Shown: in pieces, positions 1 to 5,958 of the stretch | How the letters are laid out: each line of letters starts with the position of its first letter | Position numbering within the stretch: position 1 is the stretch's first letter | Virus record (IMG/VR): IMGVR_UViG_3300043467_000863 | Span: 1-23,880 of that record | Source: a virus | Reading direction: 5' to 3' (one strand) | Length of the DNA stretch: 23,880 nucleotides | Translations under genes and position numbers: made by a program | Notes under the pieces: model-generated | What the model was told of the DNA's origin: nothing | The model's input: the letters and a program-made list of their open reading frames with translations, nothing else | Databases searched by the model: none

Positions 1-212
1 ACGATGCGCCGGCTGCCGGCACACCGCGCCGCAAGGCCCCACCACAGGGTCAGACGCGCGAACATGCGCCAACTTCCACCCGTAAAGAAATCTACGTGAC
101 ACCCGAACGTAAGCAGGCTATGATCGAGGCGGGCATATGGGACGACGTTTCACGTCGCAACCAAATGCTCAAGGCGTATCAGGCCTACGACAAAAACGGT
201 TCGGCAAACTAA
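1..212 (+). CDS. C-terminal end of an upstream phage protein (partial)
   Basis: An open frame enters from the left edge (in frame from base 3) and stops at TAA 210-212, leaving about 69 residues. The first third is Pro/Ala/Arg-rich and looks like a flexible linker. It is followed by a compact tail with the motif IYVTPERKQAMIEAG and then WDDVSRRNQMLKAY, which reads as two short amphipathic helices. I do not recognise a characterised function. Its place two genes before a capsid accessory gene and three before the capsid gene suggests a head-assembly protein such as a portal-adjacent or scaffold-type protein, but this is inference from position only. The Shine-Dalgarno sequence of the next gene (AAAGGAG, 211-217) overlaps the stop codon, so the two are probably co-translated from one message. 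Confidence 0.7.
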   Translation, partial: DAPAAGTPRRKAPPQGQTREHAPTSTRKEIYVTPERKQAMIEAGIWDDVSRRNQMLKAYQAYDKNGSAN

Positions 213-226
213 AGGAGTATGCCAAC

Positions 227-769
227 ATGAATGATGATCGTATGGACGACCGCCTCAAGAAGGAACAGGGTGTCGCTCGACGCGCCCGCGCAATGGATGA
301 CCGGCAGGTCACCGAAAACCGCGCGGTAACCGACGATGAGCGTCTCGAGATGTTCCGCATGCAAATGCACAACGACGCACTGCCTGATTTGCCACCAATC
401 CCCGGCTATCATGTGTGCTGGCTAACGACCACCAACCCGCGCGATCCCATCCAGCGGCGTACACAACTCGGATACGAGCCAGTGCGCCCCGAAGATGCTC
501 CCGGGCTGGAGTTCGCGACACAAAAGACCGGCGAATGGGTCGGTTTCATTGCGGTCAACGAGATGCTCGCGTTTAAGCTGCCCGAGAGCCTGTATCAGGC
601 TTTCATGAAGGAAGCTCACTACGACGCTCCGTTGCGCGAAGAAAACAAGCTCGCCGAAACCGCTGAGATTATGCGGGAACAGGCCGAGCGGTCGGGCAGT
701 CGGCTCTCCGTGGGTGATGGTCTCGAGGACATGCGTTTCAACGCGCCGCAGTTGGGTGATTTCAGCTAA
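227..769 (+). CDS. Conserved hypothetical head-region protein (180 aa)
   Basis: The start is placed at ATG 227 because AAAGGAG (211-217) lies 9 bases upstream. The same frame is open further left, but that part overlaps the end of the preceding gene. The protein begins with a highly charged, probably helical segment (residues 1-50), has a middle part with PPIPGYHVCWLTT and LGYEPVRPEDAPG (about 55-95), and ends in a charged helix (about 140-165) and an acidic tail. There is no signal peptide or membrane segment. It sits immediately before the capsid genes, where many phages keep a scaffold or assembly factor. The charged helical ends would fit such a role, but no recognisable scaffold motif is present. 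Similar proteins occur beside capsid genes of environmental podoviruses, to my recollection. Function unknown. Confidence 0.8.
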   Translation: MNDDRMDDRLKKEQGVARRARAMDDRQVTENRAVTDDERLEMFRMQMHNDALPDLPPIPGYHVCWLTTTNPRDPIQRRTQLGYEPVRPEDAPGLEFATQKTGEWVGFIAVNEMLAFKLPESLYQAFMKEAHYDAPLREENKLAETAEIMREQAERSGSRLSVGDGLEDMRFNAPQLGDFS

Positions 770-802
770 GGCGTTTCGCAACTCTCATCAAGGACTTAGG
801 AT

Positions 803-1381
803 ATGCCAAGTATCGCATCGCCGAACGGCCTAGTCCCAGTGAACCATCCGTCGGGCGTCATCCGCCCGTTCGCGATGACCATTGTGACCGGCTACACGTC
901 GAACATCTTCCAGAACCAGCCCGTCAAGATCGGCACCACGTCGACCTATGAGGGCACCATCGTAGTCGCCGCCGCCGGCGACGCTGAAGGTTTCATCGGC
1001 ACCTTTCAGGGCGTCGAGTTCACCGACAGCGACGGCCGTCGCCGCGTCTCGAACAAGTGGACGGCCTCGGCCGCAGCCACTGACATCGTGGCGTACGTCA
1101 CACTCGACAGCACGATCACCTACCAGATCCAGAGCAACGCTGCTCTGGTGGTCGCTGACATCGGCAAGCAGTATGACTACTCGGCAGCCGCCGGCAACAC
1201 GACCACTGGCCTCTCGAGCCAGTCGCTGAACGTCGCTTCTGTCGTCACTGACAGCGGCACCGCACAGCTCCGCCTGATCGGCATCGTCGCCGGTCCCGAC
1301 AACAATTGGGGTGACACCTATGTCAACGCTCTCGTGCAGATCGTTGAACATCAGAACGTCGCCGTCAAGAACGCTTACTAG
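803..1381 (+). CDS. Putative capsid accessory or decoration protein (192 aa)
   Basis: ATG 803 has AGGA and a second AGG within the 12 bases upstream. The 192-residue product starts with MPSIASPNGLVPVNHPSG and is rich in Thr, Ser, Val and Ala, with alternating hydrophobic residues typical of beta sandwiches (for example residues 50-110 and 140-185). It has no transmembrane segment and no cysteines. It lies directly upstream of the major capsid gene and ends 14 bases before it, the usual place for a head decoration or stabilisation protein. The opening, with a plain N-terminus followed by a beta core, is common to such neighbours of this type of capsid gene. The decoration role is inference from position and composition; a minor virion protein of another kind is possible. 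Confidence 0.75.
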   Translation: MPSIASPNGLVPVNHPSGVIRPFAMTIVTGYTSNIFQNQPVKIGTTSTYEGTIVVAAAGDAEGFIGTFQGVEFTDSDGRRRVSNKWTASAAATDIVAYVTLDSTITYQIQSNAALVVADIGKQYDYSAAAGNTTTGLSSQSLNVASVVTDSGTAQLRLIGIVAGPDNNWGDTYVNALVQIVEHQNVAVKNAY

Positions 1382-1394
1382 GAGGGCTTGAACC

Positions 1395-2309
1395 ATGGCT
1401 ATGCCAATGCGGAGTACTGACTTCCGCTCCATCGTTGAGCCTATTCTTAATGAAGAGTTCAACGGCATCTATGACCAGCGTGCAGACGAATGGTCGCAAG
1501 TCTTCAAAGAGTTCAAGGGTATTCCCCGGAACTACCATGAAGAGCCAGTCCTGTACGGCTTCGGCGCCGCACCGGAACTGCCGGACGGCATGCCCGTCAC
1601 CTACCAGTCGGGCGGCGTGCTGTTCATTCAGCGTTACGTCTACAAGGTCTACGGTCTTGCATTCGCGCTGACCAAGGTCCTCGTCGAAGATGGTGACCAC
1701 ATTCGCATCGGTCAGACCTACGCGCGTCACCTCGCGCAGTCGCTGATCGAAACCAAGGAAACCCTTGGCGCGAACGTCCTCAACCGCTCGTTCACCGCCG
1801 CCTATCCGGGTGGTGACGGCGTTGAGCTGGTGGCCACGAACCACCCAATCGCCAACGGCACCTTCTCGAACAAGCTCTCGACGGCCGCAAACCTGTCGCA
1901 GACCTCGCTTGAGCAGTTGCTGGTGCAGATCCGCAACGCCGTCGACAACAACGGCAAGCGCATCCGCTTGACGCCGAAGAAGTTGGTCGTTGGACCGAGC
2001 AACGTGTTTCAGGCCGAGGTTCTCCTCAAGTCTGTTCTGCGTGCCGGCACCGCGAACAATGATATTAATCCAGTCAAATCAATGGGTTTGCTGGATGGCG
2101 GTCAGGCTAACCTCTCGCGTATCACCTCGACCACCGCTTGGTGGGTACAGACTGATGCGCCCGAGGGTCTCAAGCTCGCGATGCGTCGCGGCCTCGAGAA
2201 GAGCATGGAAGGCGACTTCGAGACCGACAGCATGCGCTATAAGGCAACCGAACGCTACGCATTTGGTTGGACGGACCCGCGCGGCGTCTACGGCACACCC
2301 GGTATCTAA
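1395..2309 (+). CDS. Major capsid protein, HK97-fold type
   Basis: This is the best candidate for the shell-forming capsid protein. It starts at ATG 1395 with GGAGGG at 1381-1386. The 304-residue length is normal for the family. An N-terminal helix-rich arm (residues 1-45, FRSIVEPILNEEFNG) is followed by the HK97-like core. Typical landmarks are the AAYPGGDGVELVATNHP segment (about 135-151), where many phage capsid proteins carry GGDG...HP, and the end RYAFGWTDPRGVYGTPG. No protease domain or cleavage site is evident. A capsid protein of this kind is sometimes annotated as Mu gpT-like. The gene is followed after 42 bases by a strong terminator, consistent with its being the most highly expressed gene of a head transcript. 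Family call is firm; assignment to a precise subfamily is not. Confidence 0.88.
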   Translation: MAMPMRSTDFRSIVEPILNEEFNGIYDQRADEWSQVFKEFKGIPRNYHEEPVLYGFGAAPELPDGMPVTYQSGGVLFIQRYVYKVYGLAFALTKVLVEDGDHIRIGQTYARHLAQSLIETKETLGANVLNRSFTAAYPGGDGVELVATNHPIANGTFSNKLSTAANLSQTSLEQLLVQIRNAVDNNGKRIRLTPKKLVVGPSNVFQAEVLLKSVLRAGTANNDINPVKSMGLLDGGQANLSRITSTTAWWVQTDAPEGLKLAMRRGLEKSMEGDFETDSMRYKATERYAFGWTDPRGVYGTPGI

Positions 2310-2351
2310 TAAGTGTTTGAAATATAACATTTTTTAGGTTCTTGCAAAAGC

Positions 2352-2398
2352 CCCCTTCCGGTACTAGGTAACAAGCCTAGTCCGGAAGGGGATTTTTT
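2352..2398 (+). terminator. Rho-independent terminator after the capsid gene
   Basis: The 5' arm CCCCTTCCGG-T-ACTAGG (2352-2368, T2362 bulged) pairs with CCTAGTCCGGAAGGGG (2376-2391) across the loop TAACAAG, giving a 16-bp GC-rich stem. A run of six T (2393-2398) follows one base later. The 42 bases before it are AT-rich and hold no gene. The 3' arm also carries the only purine-rich Shine-Dalgarno candidate for the next gene (GTG 2399), so the element may control both termination and translation. Confidence 0.88.
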
Positions 2399-3022
2399 GT
2401 GCGCAAACAACACGACACTTGCACTTACGAGAACTGCGGAAGGCCCCACAAAGCGCGGGGGTATTGCCAGACGCATTACACGCAGCTCAAGCGCAACATA
2501 TTGCCCGTCGGCCCAATCAAAACCCGAGTAAGTGTCAAGCCCGATGAGTGCGTTGAAGACGGTTGCCACGATCCGGTGAAGGCCAAGGGTCTGTGTAAGA
2601 TGCACTATCAGCGCACGTTGCGGCACGGGCACACGCGCTATACGGATCGGAAGAAGGCGCCCCGCGATTGCATGATCGGCAGTTGCGACAGCCACGTGTA
2701 CGCCAGAGACCTGTGCCACGCGCATTACCTCAAGCAGCGAAAGTGGCAGTCATTTGGTGTGGACGCCGGTCGGTACCAAGAGATGTTGGCTGAACAGAAT
2801 GGCGTGTGCGCCATTTGCTCGCAACCGGAAAAGCACTCTGATAGCCAATCTGGGAAGCTGAAAGACTTGGCCGTCGATCACGACCACAAGACGGGCGTTG
2901 TCCGCGCGCTTCTGTGCTCGGCCTGCAACACCGCGCTGGGCCTGTTCAACGACGACACGGCGCTTCTCGACGCCGCAAAAGCGTACCTTCAGCAGCATCT
3001 AGCCACCGCACCGCAGACGTGA
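2399..3022 (+). CDS. HNH / endonuclease VII-type nuclease with three N-terminal Cys-His fingers
   Basis: A DNA-cleaving enzyme, probably a free-standing homing-type nuclease. The only possible start is GTG 2399, because the frame is closed by TAG at 2378 and the first internal ATG is far downstream. The 207-residue protein has three copies of CX4CX9CX2H: C8-C13-C23-H26, C51-C56-C66-H69 and C91-C96-C106-H109, about 40 residues apart. These probably bind zinc and DNA. The C-terminal half carries the nuclease: C137-A-I-C140, the active-site segment VDHDHKTG (159-166) and C173-S-A-C176-N177, the pattern of recombination endonuclease VII-like HNH enzymes. Insertion between capsid and other virion genes is typical of mobile phage nucleases. 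A role in packaging or Holliday-junction resolution is possible but less likely given the position. Confidence 0.88.
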   Translation: MRKQHDTCTYENCGRPHKARGYCQTHYTQLKRNILPVGPIKTRVSVKPDECVEDGCHDPVKAKGLCKMHYQRTLRHGHTRYTDRKKAPRDCMIGSCDSHVYARDLCHAHYLKQRKWQSFGVDAGRYQEMLAEQNGVCAICSQPEKHSDSQSGKLKDLAVDHDHKTGVVRALLCSACNTALGLFNDDTALLDAAKAYLQQHLATAPQT

Positions 3023-3070
3023 TAAAGCTGCCGTCGCTATAGCAGCACCTCTTCGCGAAGGAACACACAA

Positions 3071-3517
3071 ATGTCTCAGACTACATGGAGCGGGCCACTT
3101 GCCTCCGGCGATCGCCCGGCTGGCTACTCGGGTGGCCCCAATCTCGGCTTCGTCGTACTCAGTCAGACGATGCTGATCAGCCGCGACGCCACGCTCGTGC
3201 AGAGCGCCACGGTCAACCTGCCGTACAACTCGCAGATCATCAACATCCTTTGCGATGTGCTGACGCAGTACGACAGCGCGACTTCGGCCACGGTGTCTGT
3301 CGGCACCACCGCCGGCGGCACGACCTACGCCAGCGGCGTCAACGCCAAGACCGGCGTACGCGTGACCCCGACCTTCACTGCGGCGCAGCTCGCAGCGATG
3401 GCCAGCACGGGTTCGACTGGCCCGGTTGTGGCGACCGTCACCTCTGTCGGGCAGCCTGCTGTCGGTCAGGTGCGGGTCACCGTTACCTACGTCCAGACGG
3501 CATCGTCAACGGACTGA
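3071..3517 (+). CDS. Putative beta-rich virion protein (148 aa)
   Basis: Starts at ATG 3071 with AAGGAA (3059-3064) upstream; a 10-base palindrome CTTCGCGAAG (3051-3060) overlaps this site. The product is 148 residues, very rich in Thr, Ser, Val, Ala and Gly and almost free of charged residues after the first 50. The opening MSQTTWSGPLASGDRPAGYS is followed by alternating beta-strand-like sequence, with regular polar loops such as SATVSVGTTAGGTTYASG. It has one cysteine and no signal peptide. Composition and place between capsid and adaptor genes suggest a surface-exposed head or tail-attached protein. I do not recognise a named family. It resembles the next gene in composition only; I see no clear shared motif. 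Confidence 0.75.
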   Translation: MSQTTWSGPLASGDRPAGYSGGPNLGFVVLSQTMLISRDATLVQSATVNLPYNSQIINILCDVLTQYDSATSATVSVGTTAGGTTYASGVNAKTGVRVTPTFTAAQLAAMASTGSTGPVVATVTSVGQPAVGQVRVTVTYVQTASSTD

Positions 3518-3548
3518 TGACTATCCGCGCAAGCGGTGGTATACGAAG

Positions 3549-3572
3549 GGGGCCGGCTTAGCGGTCGGCCCC
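3549..3572 (+). terminator. Short GC-rich hairpin, possible weak terminator
   Basis: GGGGCCG (3549-3555) pairs with CGGCCCC (3566-3572) around a 10-base loop. The sequence after it is TAATTCTC rather than a T run, so intrinsic termination would be weak. It lies alone in the 76-base gap between two virion genes and could instead act in mRNA processing or stability. Confidence 0.35.
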
Positions 3573-3593
3573 TAATTCTCAAGGACCTCATCC

Positions 3594-4244
3594 ATGCGGC
3601 CTATTCAGAAGACACTGTCGTTTCAGGCGGCGAGCGCCACTGGGGTGACCACTGCGCAGACGCCAGTCAACGGCGTCAACCTGACCATCAACGGCACCTT
3701 TGCCTCCGGCGGTGTCGCGACATTCTACGGCGCGACCATCGTCGCCCTCACCAGCACGTCGAACCTGTCGACCGTGGTGTTCACCGTGAACGGCACCGAC
3801 GCCTCGGGCGTCACGATTTACGAGAACGTGACCGGGCCGAACAACACGACCGTGAACACGACCAAGCTATTCCAGACTGTCACCTCCGTGGCTGTCGCCA
3901 CCGTCACTGTCTTCACGACTGAGACGGTTTCCGTGGGCAACCCCAACAGCTCGTCCTATGGGACCGGAGCGTGGTGGCCCCTCGACATCTATGTGCCCAA
4001 TCAGGTGACCAACATCTCCTGCAACGAGTTGGCCGGTGCCGTGACGTACTCGGTCGAGTACACGAACGAGGATCCGTTCGACACCACGATCACGCAGCTC
4101 GCCGTGGCACACCCCGTGGCCGCGTTGACCGGCGCCACAACCAGCCAGACGCATTTCACCACGACCCTCATGAGGGCCGTGCGAGTGGTCACCAGCGGCA
4201 GCGGCACTCTCCGCGTCACCGTTGTCCAGCAGTCCACCGCGTAA
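3594..4244 (+). CDS. Putative beta-rich virion protein (216 aa)
   Basis: ATG 3594 follows AAGGA at 3581-3585. The 216-residue protein opens MRPIQKTLSFQAASATG and continues as Thr/Val/Ser-rich strands with Asn- and Gly-containing turns. A distinctive central segment has SYGTGAWWPLDIYVP (about residues 122-136), then VTYSVEYTNEDPFD (about 150-163), and a strand-rich end RVVTSGSGTLRVTVVQQST. There is no membrane segment and only one cysteine. It belongs to a run of virion genes. I read it as a small structural protein, perhaps capsid decoration or a head-fibre component. The call rests on composition and location; no characterised homologue is recognised. Confidence 0.75.
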   Translation: MRPIQKTLSFQAASATGVTTAQTPVNGVNLTINGTFASGGVATFYGATIVALTSTSNLSTVVFTVNGTDASGVTIYENVTGPNNTTVNTTKLFQTVTSVAVATVTVFTTETVSVGNPNSSSYGTGAWWPLDIYVPNQVTNISCNELAGAVTYSVEYTNEDPFDTTITQLAVAHPVAALTGATTSQTHFTTTLMRAVRVVTSGSGTLRVTVVQQSTA

Positions 4245-4255
4245 AGGCACCCACC

Positions 4256-5095
4256 GTGGCGAACTTTGAGGCGAAGCGAGCGAGAGACCGTCAGCAGATC
4301 GACGACGCCCTCGGCGTGTCGCAGCGCCTCAAGCCCCCCGGCCCGGTGCCCAACCAGCAGCAGCCGGCTGTGCGCGGTCAGGCTGGCCTCATGGCGCAGC
4401 AGATGCCCGCAGGTGCGCCGAACCCCGGCGCACCCTTCGGCGCGCCTCCCATGGGCGCCCAGCAGCCCATGGGAGGCCGCTTCGCAGGTATGCAGGCTGG
4501 CGTGCAGGGCCAAGCTGGCCCGGTCAGCCTCGGCGTGCAGGGTCAACTCGGACCCGGTGGCGGTTTTCAGGGTGTCAGCGGCGGCGCGGGCATGCCCGTA
4601 GCCGGTGGCAACGTCGGCGTGAACGCCGCCCTCGACAATGAGATGAAGCTGCGGATGCTTCAGGCGCGCTATCAGCGTGGCCCGGTGTCCGTGTCCGGCG
4701 GCTATGAACCCGGCGCTGGTTTCGGTGGCGAGATGCGCTACGAGGACGGCCCGGTGTCCGTGTCCGGCGGCTACGACCCGGCGCGCGGCGCCAACGTCAG
4801 CCTCGGCGTCCGCCGGCAGTTCAAGGAGGGTGGCCTCGCCACCGCCGGCGCGTGGACGCGCAAGGAGGGCCAGAACCCCGAGGGTGGCCTCAACGCGAAG
4901 GGCCGCGCGTCGCTGAAGGCGCAGGGGCAGGACATCAAGCCACCCGTCAGCGCCAAGCAGGCCAAGAAGTCGCCGAAAGCCGCCGCACGGCGCAGCTCGT
5001 TCTGCGCACGTATGGGTGGCATGGAGGGGCCGATGAAGGACGAGAAGGGCCGCCCGACGCGCAAGGCGCTGGCTCTGCGCAAGTGGGACTGCTGA
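4256..5095 (+). CDS. Gly/Pro/Gln-rich protein with conserved basic C-terminal domain (279 aa)
   Basis: I place the start at GTG 4256: AAAGG lies 8-12 bases upstream and the previous gene ends at 4244, although the frame is open far to the left. The N-terminus (residues 1-40) is charged and helical. Residues 40-150 are low-complexity Gly/Ala/Pro/Gln/Met. A short strand repeat GPVSVSGGY(E/D)P occurs twice, 23 residues apart. The last about 75 residues form a distinct basic domain with AWTRKEGQNPEGGLNAKGRA, then SSFCARMGGMEGP and the end LRKWDC. That domain recurs at the C-termini of many environmental phage proteins (a DUF I recall as DUF6321, not verified). Its conserved K/R/W residues suggest nucleic-acid or assembly binding, but function is unknown. 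The stop is 1 base from the next start. Confidence 0.78.
   Translation: MANFEAKRARDRQQIDDALGVSQRLKPPGPVPNQQQPAVRGQAGLMAQQMPAGAPNPGAPFGAPPMGAQQPMGGRFAGMQAGVQGQAGPVSLGVQGQLGPGGGFQGVSGGAGMPVAGGNVGVNAALDNEMKLRMLQARYQRGPVSVSGGYEPGAGFGGEMRYEDGPVSVSGGYDPARGANVSLGVRRQFKEGGLATAGAWTRKEGQNPEGGLNAKGRASLKAQGQDIKPPVSAKQAKKSPKAAARRSSFCARMGGMEGPMKDEKGRPTRKALALRKWDC
4679..4774 (+). repeat. Two-copy 69-base spaced direct repeat inside the Gly-rich gene
   Basis: A 25-26 base sequence beginning GGCCCGGTGTCCGTGTCCGG occurs at 4679 and again at 4748, encoding the repeated strand GPVSVSGGY. The spacing is 69 bases (23 codons), so the frame is kept. It looks like internal duplication of a beta-hairpin rather than a regulatory site. 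Confidence 0.8.
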
Positions 5096-5096
5096 C

Positions 5097-5273
5097 ATGA
5101 GTGACTTTGCCGTCAAGCCCATATGGGACAAGAAGCGCCCGAAAGACCTCGGCGAGCCGGAGAGCCTCTCCGTCAAGCGAAAAGCTGCAGCGAAACGTCG
5201 GGCGAAGGCTGCAGGTCGCCCATATCCAAATCTCGTCGACAACTTGGCTGCGGCCCGCAAGAAAGGTAAGTGA
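5097..5273 (+). CDS. Small basic conserved phage protein (58 aa)
   Basis: A compact gene fitted exactly between its neighbours: ATG 5097 is 2 bases after the previous stop, and TGA 5271-5273 is 1 base before the next ATG. The 58-residue product contains IWDKKRPKDLGEPESLSV, then a lysine/arginine-rich helix KRKAAAKRRAKAAGRPYPN and a short C-terminal helix ending in ARKKGK. Net charge is strongly positive. Small proteins with this pattern (KKRPK.LG.P.SL...AAAKRRAKAAGRPYPNLVDN) are familiar from marine and freshwater phages, always without a known function. A role in binding DNA inside the head, or as a ligand of the adjacent basic proteins, is conceivable. The tight coupling with both flanking genes argues strongly that it is real despite its size. 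Confidence 0.82.
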   Translation: MSDFAVKPIWDKKRPKDLGEPESLSVKRKAAAKRRAKAAGRPYPNLVDNLAAARKKGK

Positions 5274-5274
5274 C

Positions 5275-5847
5275 ATGGACGGTTTCAAAAACACGACGCG
5301 CATGACGAACATGGACGGCGGCTCCTGCTACGCCAAGGGCGGCAGCGTCAAGGGCGCCGCCAAGGTCGGTAAAGTGATGGGCGAGTTCAAGGCCGGCAAG
5401 CTGCACAGCGGCAGCAAGAGCGGCCCGACGGTGACCAACCCGAAGCAGGCCACGGCCATCGCCATGAGCGAGGCCCGCAAGGCCGGCGCCCCGATGAAGA
5501 AGGCCGGCGGCGGCCGCGTCAACCGCATGCCACCCATCGGCGACAGCGTGGCCAGCGGCAACCGCATGTCCGAGATGGAAGCCAAAGAGATGCGCGAGAT
5601 GATGCGCCGCGCCCCGGGCGCAGGTGCCATGTCCGAGCGCGAGATGCGTCAGGTGAAGAAGCGCGTGCCAGTGGCCCCGCGTCTGCCGCTGATCGGTGCC
5701 AGTGTGGACAGCGGCAACCGCATGTCGCTCATGGACGCCGCTGACCGTGCCGCCGTGCTGCGCACGACCCCGCGCGCCAAGGGCGGCGCGATGGCGAAGA
5801 AGGGCGGTGGCCTTGCCGCTATGCCAAAGGGTGGCAAGAGCTGCTGA
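5275..5847 (+). CDS. DUF6496-like basic protein (190 aa)
   Basis: The true start is ATG 5275, giving MDGFKNTTRMTNMDGG. The frame is open upstream, but that stretch is covered by the previous gene. Residues 20-70 carry the block KVMGEFKAGKLHSGSKSGPT followed by NPKQATAIAMSEARKAG, the hallmark of a small phage and bacterial family I recall as DUF6496. The rest is Met/Arg/Lys/Gly-rich with a twofold repeat: PPIGDSVASGNRMSEMEAKE and LPLIGASVDSGNRMSLMDAAD. It ends in a GGK-rich tail with a terminal cysteine. The very high content of Ala, Lys and Gly suggests a disordered, nucleic-acid-binding protein. With the two genes before it, it forms a run of three basic proteins. Function unknown. Confidence 0.8.
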   Translation: MDGFKNTTRMTNMDGGSCYAKGGSVKGAAKVGKVMGEFKAGKLHSGSKSGPTVTNPKQATAIAMSEARKAGAPMKKAGGGRVNRMPPIGDSVASGNRMSEMEAKEMREMMRRAPGAGAMSEREMRQVKKRVPVAPRLPLIGASVDSGNRMSLMDAADRAAVLRTTPRAKGGAMAKKGGGLAAMPKGGKSC

Positions 5848-5958
5848 CCCGCGAGGGGGTCGAGGTTGCAGCCTCGGTCCCCGCGTGATACAAGACACCG
5901 GCCAGAGATGCCCGCCCCCGGTGGCAGGCTGCTGCTCTAACCACGCAGGCGGGATCTG
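5848..5958 (+). other. Structured non-coding interval (111 bases)
   Basis: No gene fits here. The first part folds into a long hairpin (5850-5885): CGC, then GGGG (5855-5858) and CGAGG (5861-5865) pair with CCTCG (5872-5876), CCCC (5879-5882) and GCG around the loop TTGCAG, with two G-T pairs between the blocks. No T run follows. A second possible pairing is CACCGG (5896-) with CCGGTG further on, and a third is CCCGCC with GGCGGG just before the next gene, whose Shine-Dalgarno region lies in that last arm. It may be a processing or termination element; I find no full tRNA. Confidence 0.55.

Noticed and set aside
137-226. Longer start for the second gene at ATG 137
   Set aside because: It would lie within the end of the upstream gene and lacks a ribosome site; ATG 227 has AAAGGAG at the right distance.
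2310-2351. Promoter for the HNH gene in the AT-rich stretch
   Set aside because: No -35/-10 pair with acceptable spacing could be made out, and any such transcript would still meet the terminator.
3022-3070. T7-like promoter suggested by CGCTATAG
   Set aside because: Only the last six bases agree with a T7-type consensus, and no phage RNA polymerase gene is present here.
3517-3561. Fourteen-codon frame starting in TGATG after the 3071 gene
   Set aside because: No Shine-Dalgarno site distinct from the upstream coding end, no recognisable peptide, and it runs into the hairpin at 3549.
5848-5958. Possible tRNA (a T-arm-like hairpin and a GCTCTAACC-like stretch)
   Set aside because: The loop TTGCAG does not fit TTCRA, and no acceptor, D and anticodon arms can be arranged at tRNA spacing on either strand.
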